A stretch of DNA of 64,000 nt, taken from positions 12,020,501 to 12,084,500 of the forward strand of contig CAMQGK010000604.1 of the NCBI GenBank assembly GCA_947000775.1. The letters are read 5' to 3'. Positions 62,287-64,000 of this stretch are shown here, piece after piece (positions within the stretch are counted from its first letter, which is position 1; each line of letters opens with the position of its first letter). The position numbers and the translations under genes are program-made. The notes below the pieces were generated by a model. That model did no database searches, had not been told where the DNA came from, and saw only the letters and a list, made by a program, of their open reading frames with translations. This DNA comes from Pterois miles (Eukaryota; Chordata; Actinopteri; Perciformes; Scorpaenidae).

Positions 62287-64000
62287 TACAGCATTAAACA
62301 GTGCTCTTGTGTTGAAAACTACATTCTGTGCTTACTTTCATGTAAAAGCTACGTTTCCAGCATTAAACGGGCCTCCCGTGATGAAAACTACATTCTCTGC
62401 TTACTTTCATGTAAAAGCTACGTTTACACCATTAAACTGGCCACCTGTGATGAAATCCAGATTTTATGCTTACTTTCATGTAAAAGCTACGTTTACACCA
62501 TCAAACAGGCCTCCCGTGATGAAAAATACATTCTGTCGTCACTTTCATGTAAAAGCCAGGTTTTGGTCTGTAAAGTGACCTCCTGTGATGAAATCCACAT
62601 TATCTTTAGTTTCATGTAAAATATATATTTCCAGCATTAAACAGTGCTCTAGTGTTGAAAACTACAATCTGTGCTTACTTTCATGTAAAAGCTACGTTTA
62701 CAGCATTAAACAGGCCTCTAGTGCTGAAGACTACATTCTGTGCTTACTTTCATGTAAAAGCTACGTTTACAGCATTAAACAGTGCTCTTGTGTTGAAAAC
62801 TACATTCTGTGCTTACTTTCATTTAAAAGCTACGTTTACACCATCAAACTGGCCTCCTGTGATGTAATCCACATTATATGCTTACTTTCATCTAAAAGCT
62901 ACGTTTACACCATCAAACAGGCCTCCCGTGATGAAAACTACATTCTGTCGTCACTTTCATGTAAAAGCCAGGTTTTGGTCTGTAAAGTGACCTCCTGTGA
63001 TGAAATCCACATTATCTTTAGTTCCATGAAAAATCTATATTTCCAGCATCAAACAGGCTTCTTGTGATGGAAACTACATTCTGTTGTCAATTTCATGTAA
63101 AAGCAACGTTTCCAGCATTTAAACAGGGCTCTAGTCTTGAAAACTATATTCTGTGCTTCTTTTCATGTAAAAGCTACGTGTACTGCATCAAAGAGGCCTC
63201 CCGTTATGAAAACTACATTCTGTGCTTACTTTCATGTAAAGGCAAGGTTTTCAGCATCAGACAGGCTTCTTGTGATGAAAACTACATTCTGTTGTCACTT
63301 TCATGTAAAAGCCAGGTTTTGGGCAATAAACTGGCCTCCCGTGATGAAATCCACATTATCTGCTCAGTTTCATGTAAAAGCTATGTTTCCAGCATTAAAC
63401 AGTTCTCTAGTGTTGAAAACTACATTCTGTGCCCACTTTCATGTATAATCAAGGTTTCCAGCATTAAACAGGCCTCCCGTGATGAAAACTACATTCTGTG
63501 CCCACTTTCATGTAAAAGCTACGTTAACAGCATTAAACAGTGCTCTTGTGTTGAAAACTACATTCTGTGCTTACTTTCATGTAAAAGCTACGTTTACACC
63601 ATCAAACTGGCCTCCTGTGATGAAATCCACATTATATGCTTACTTTCATGTAAAAGCTACGTTTACACCATCAAACAGGCCTCCCGTGATGAAAACTACA
63701 TTCTGTTGTCACTTTCTTGTAAAAGCCAGGTTTTGGTCTGTAAACTGACCTCCTGTGATGAAATCCACATTATCTACTTAGTTTCATGTAAAATCTATAT
63801 TTCCAGCATTGAACAGTGTTTTAGTGTTGAAAACCACATTCTGTGCTTACTTTCATGTAAAAGCTACGTTTACAGCATTAAACAGTGCTCTAGTGCTGAA
63901 GACTACATTCTGTGCTTACTTTCATGTAAAGGCAAGGTTTTAAGCATCAAACAGGCTTCTTGTGATGGAAACAACATTGTGTTGTCACTTTCATGTAAAA

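Larger units (their letters stand above)
49866..64000 (+). repeat. Satellite array of 69-bp monomers with higher-order structure
   Basis: Over 14 kb of head-to-tail monomers running off the window. A typical 69-bp monomer is TTTCATGTAAAAGCTACG, TTTACACCATCAAACAGG, CCTCCCGTGATGAAAAC, TACATTCTGTGCTTAC. Sub-types differ in the middle (GGTTTTGGTCTGTAAACTG; TATATTTCCAGCATTAAAC) and end (GAAATCCACATTATCTACTT). Because 69 is 23 codons, two forward frames stay open for many monomers (up to about 207 codons), but stops fall irregularly and there is no start context. Blocks of monomers recur: the marker TCATTAAACCGTGC is near 50,091, 52,895, 55,518 and 57,839, and a GGGCAATGAACTGAC marker near 50,823, 53,722 and 56,249. 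SINEs interrupt it at 59,751, 61,304 and 61,956. Confidence 0.95.

Noticed and set aside
49866..64000. CRISPR-like regular array
   Set aside because: Repeats are contiguous 69-bp monomers with no unique spacers and lie in eukaryotic mobile-element-rich DNA.

Overview
The window looks like repeat-dense DNA from a ray-finned fish, probably a percomorph teleost. This rests on the mobile-element content: chromodomain-bearing Ty3/Gypsy retrotransposons of the Tf1/sushi type, Tc1-like transposons, a Penelope-like element with a GIY-YIG endonuclease, two tRNA-derived SINE families with fish-type tails, LINE fragments and hAT-like MITEs. I found no host protein-coding gene, host tRNA gene, rRNA, CRISPR array or bacterial feature. 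Every long, family-recognisable reading frame belongs to a mobile element. Family names come from recognising motifs, not from a database search.

Layout. 1-8.97 kb holds a SINE, a LINE tail, a composite graveyard of at least two Ty3/Gypsy lineages with two abutting LTRs (1.75-5.25 kb), an LTR fragment, a second SINE type, a hAT-like MITE and a minisatellite. 8,972-14,549 is Gypsy element A: 530-bp LTRs that differ at one visible position, TSD CACTA, intact gag, and pol broken in integrase by a short insertion. After more minisatellite comes a 5'-truncated, 5'-inverted Penelope-like element (14.84-16.08 kb) and an unassigned insert. 17,518-26,479 is a nest: one Tc1-like element with a solo Gypsy LTR inside it abuts a second Tc1-like element, whose transposase is split by Gypsy element B (20,402-25,943). 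B has apparently identical 535-bp LTRs, TSD TTCTC and open gag and pol. 26,591-30,596 is Gypsy element C, older, internally deleted, lacking its primer-binding segment and carrying a SINE.

30.6-42.5 kb is mostly non-coding: microsatellites, two SINEs, a long teleost-type repeat, an RTE-like LINE remnant and a hAT-like MITE. 42.5-48.5 kb is an old, diverged compound repeat in both orientations. 48,527-49,861 is a TTAA-flanked, piggyBac-like non-autonomous element that contains about fifteen exact copies of the NF-kappaB consensus GGGACTTTCC. From 49,866 to the window end runs a young satellite of 69-bp monomers (23 codons, open in two forward frames) with a multi-kilobase higher-order organisation. 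It is interrupted by one SINE-B and by a SINE-A that was amplified together with its flanking monomers.

The most informative points: (1) elements A and B carry a sequence just inside the 5' LTR that is complementary to the predicted 5' end of their own transcript, the hallmark of Tf1/sushi self-priming; (2) the young 69-bp satellite appears to derive from part of the older compound repeat next to it; (3) the piggyBac-like element with the kappaB array sits exactly at the old/young satellite boundary; (4) the insertion order in the nest can be read from target-site duplications.
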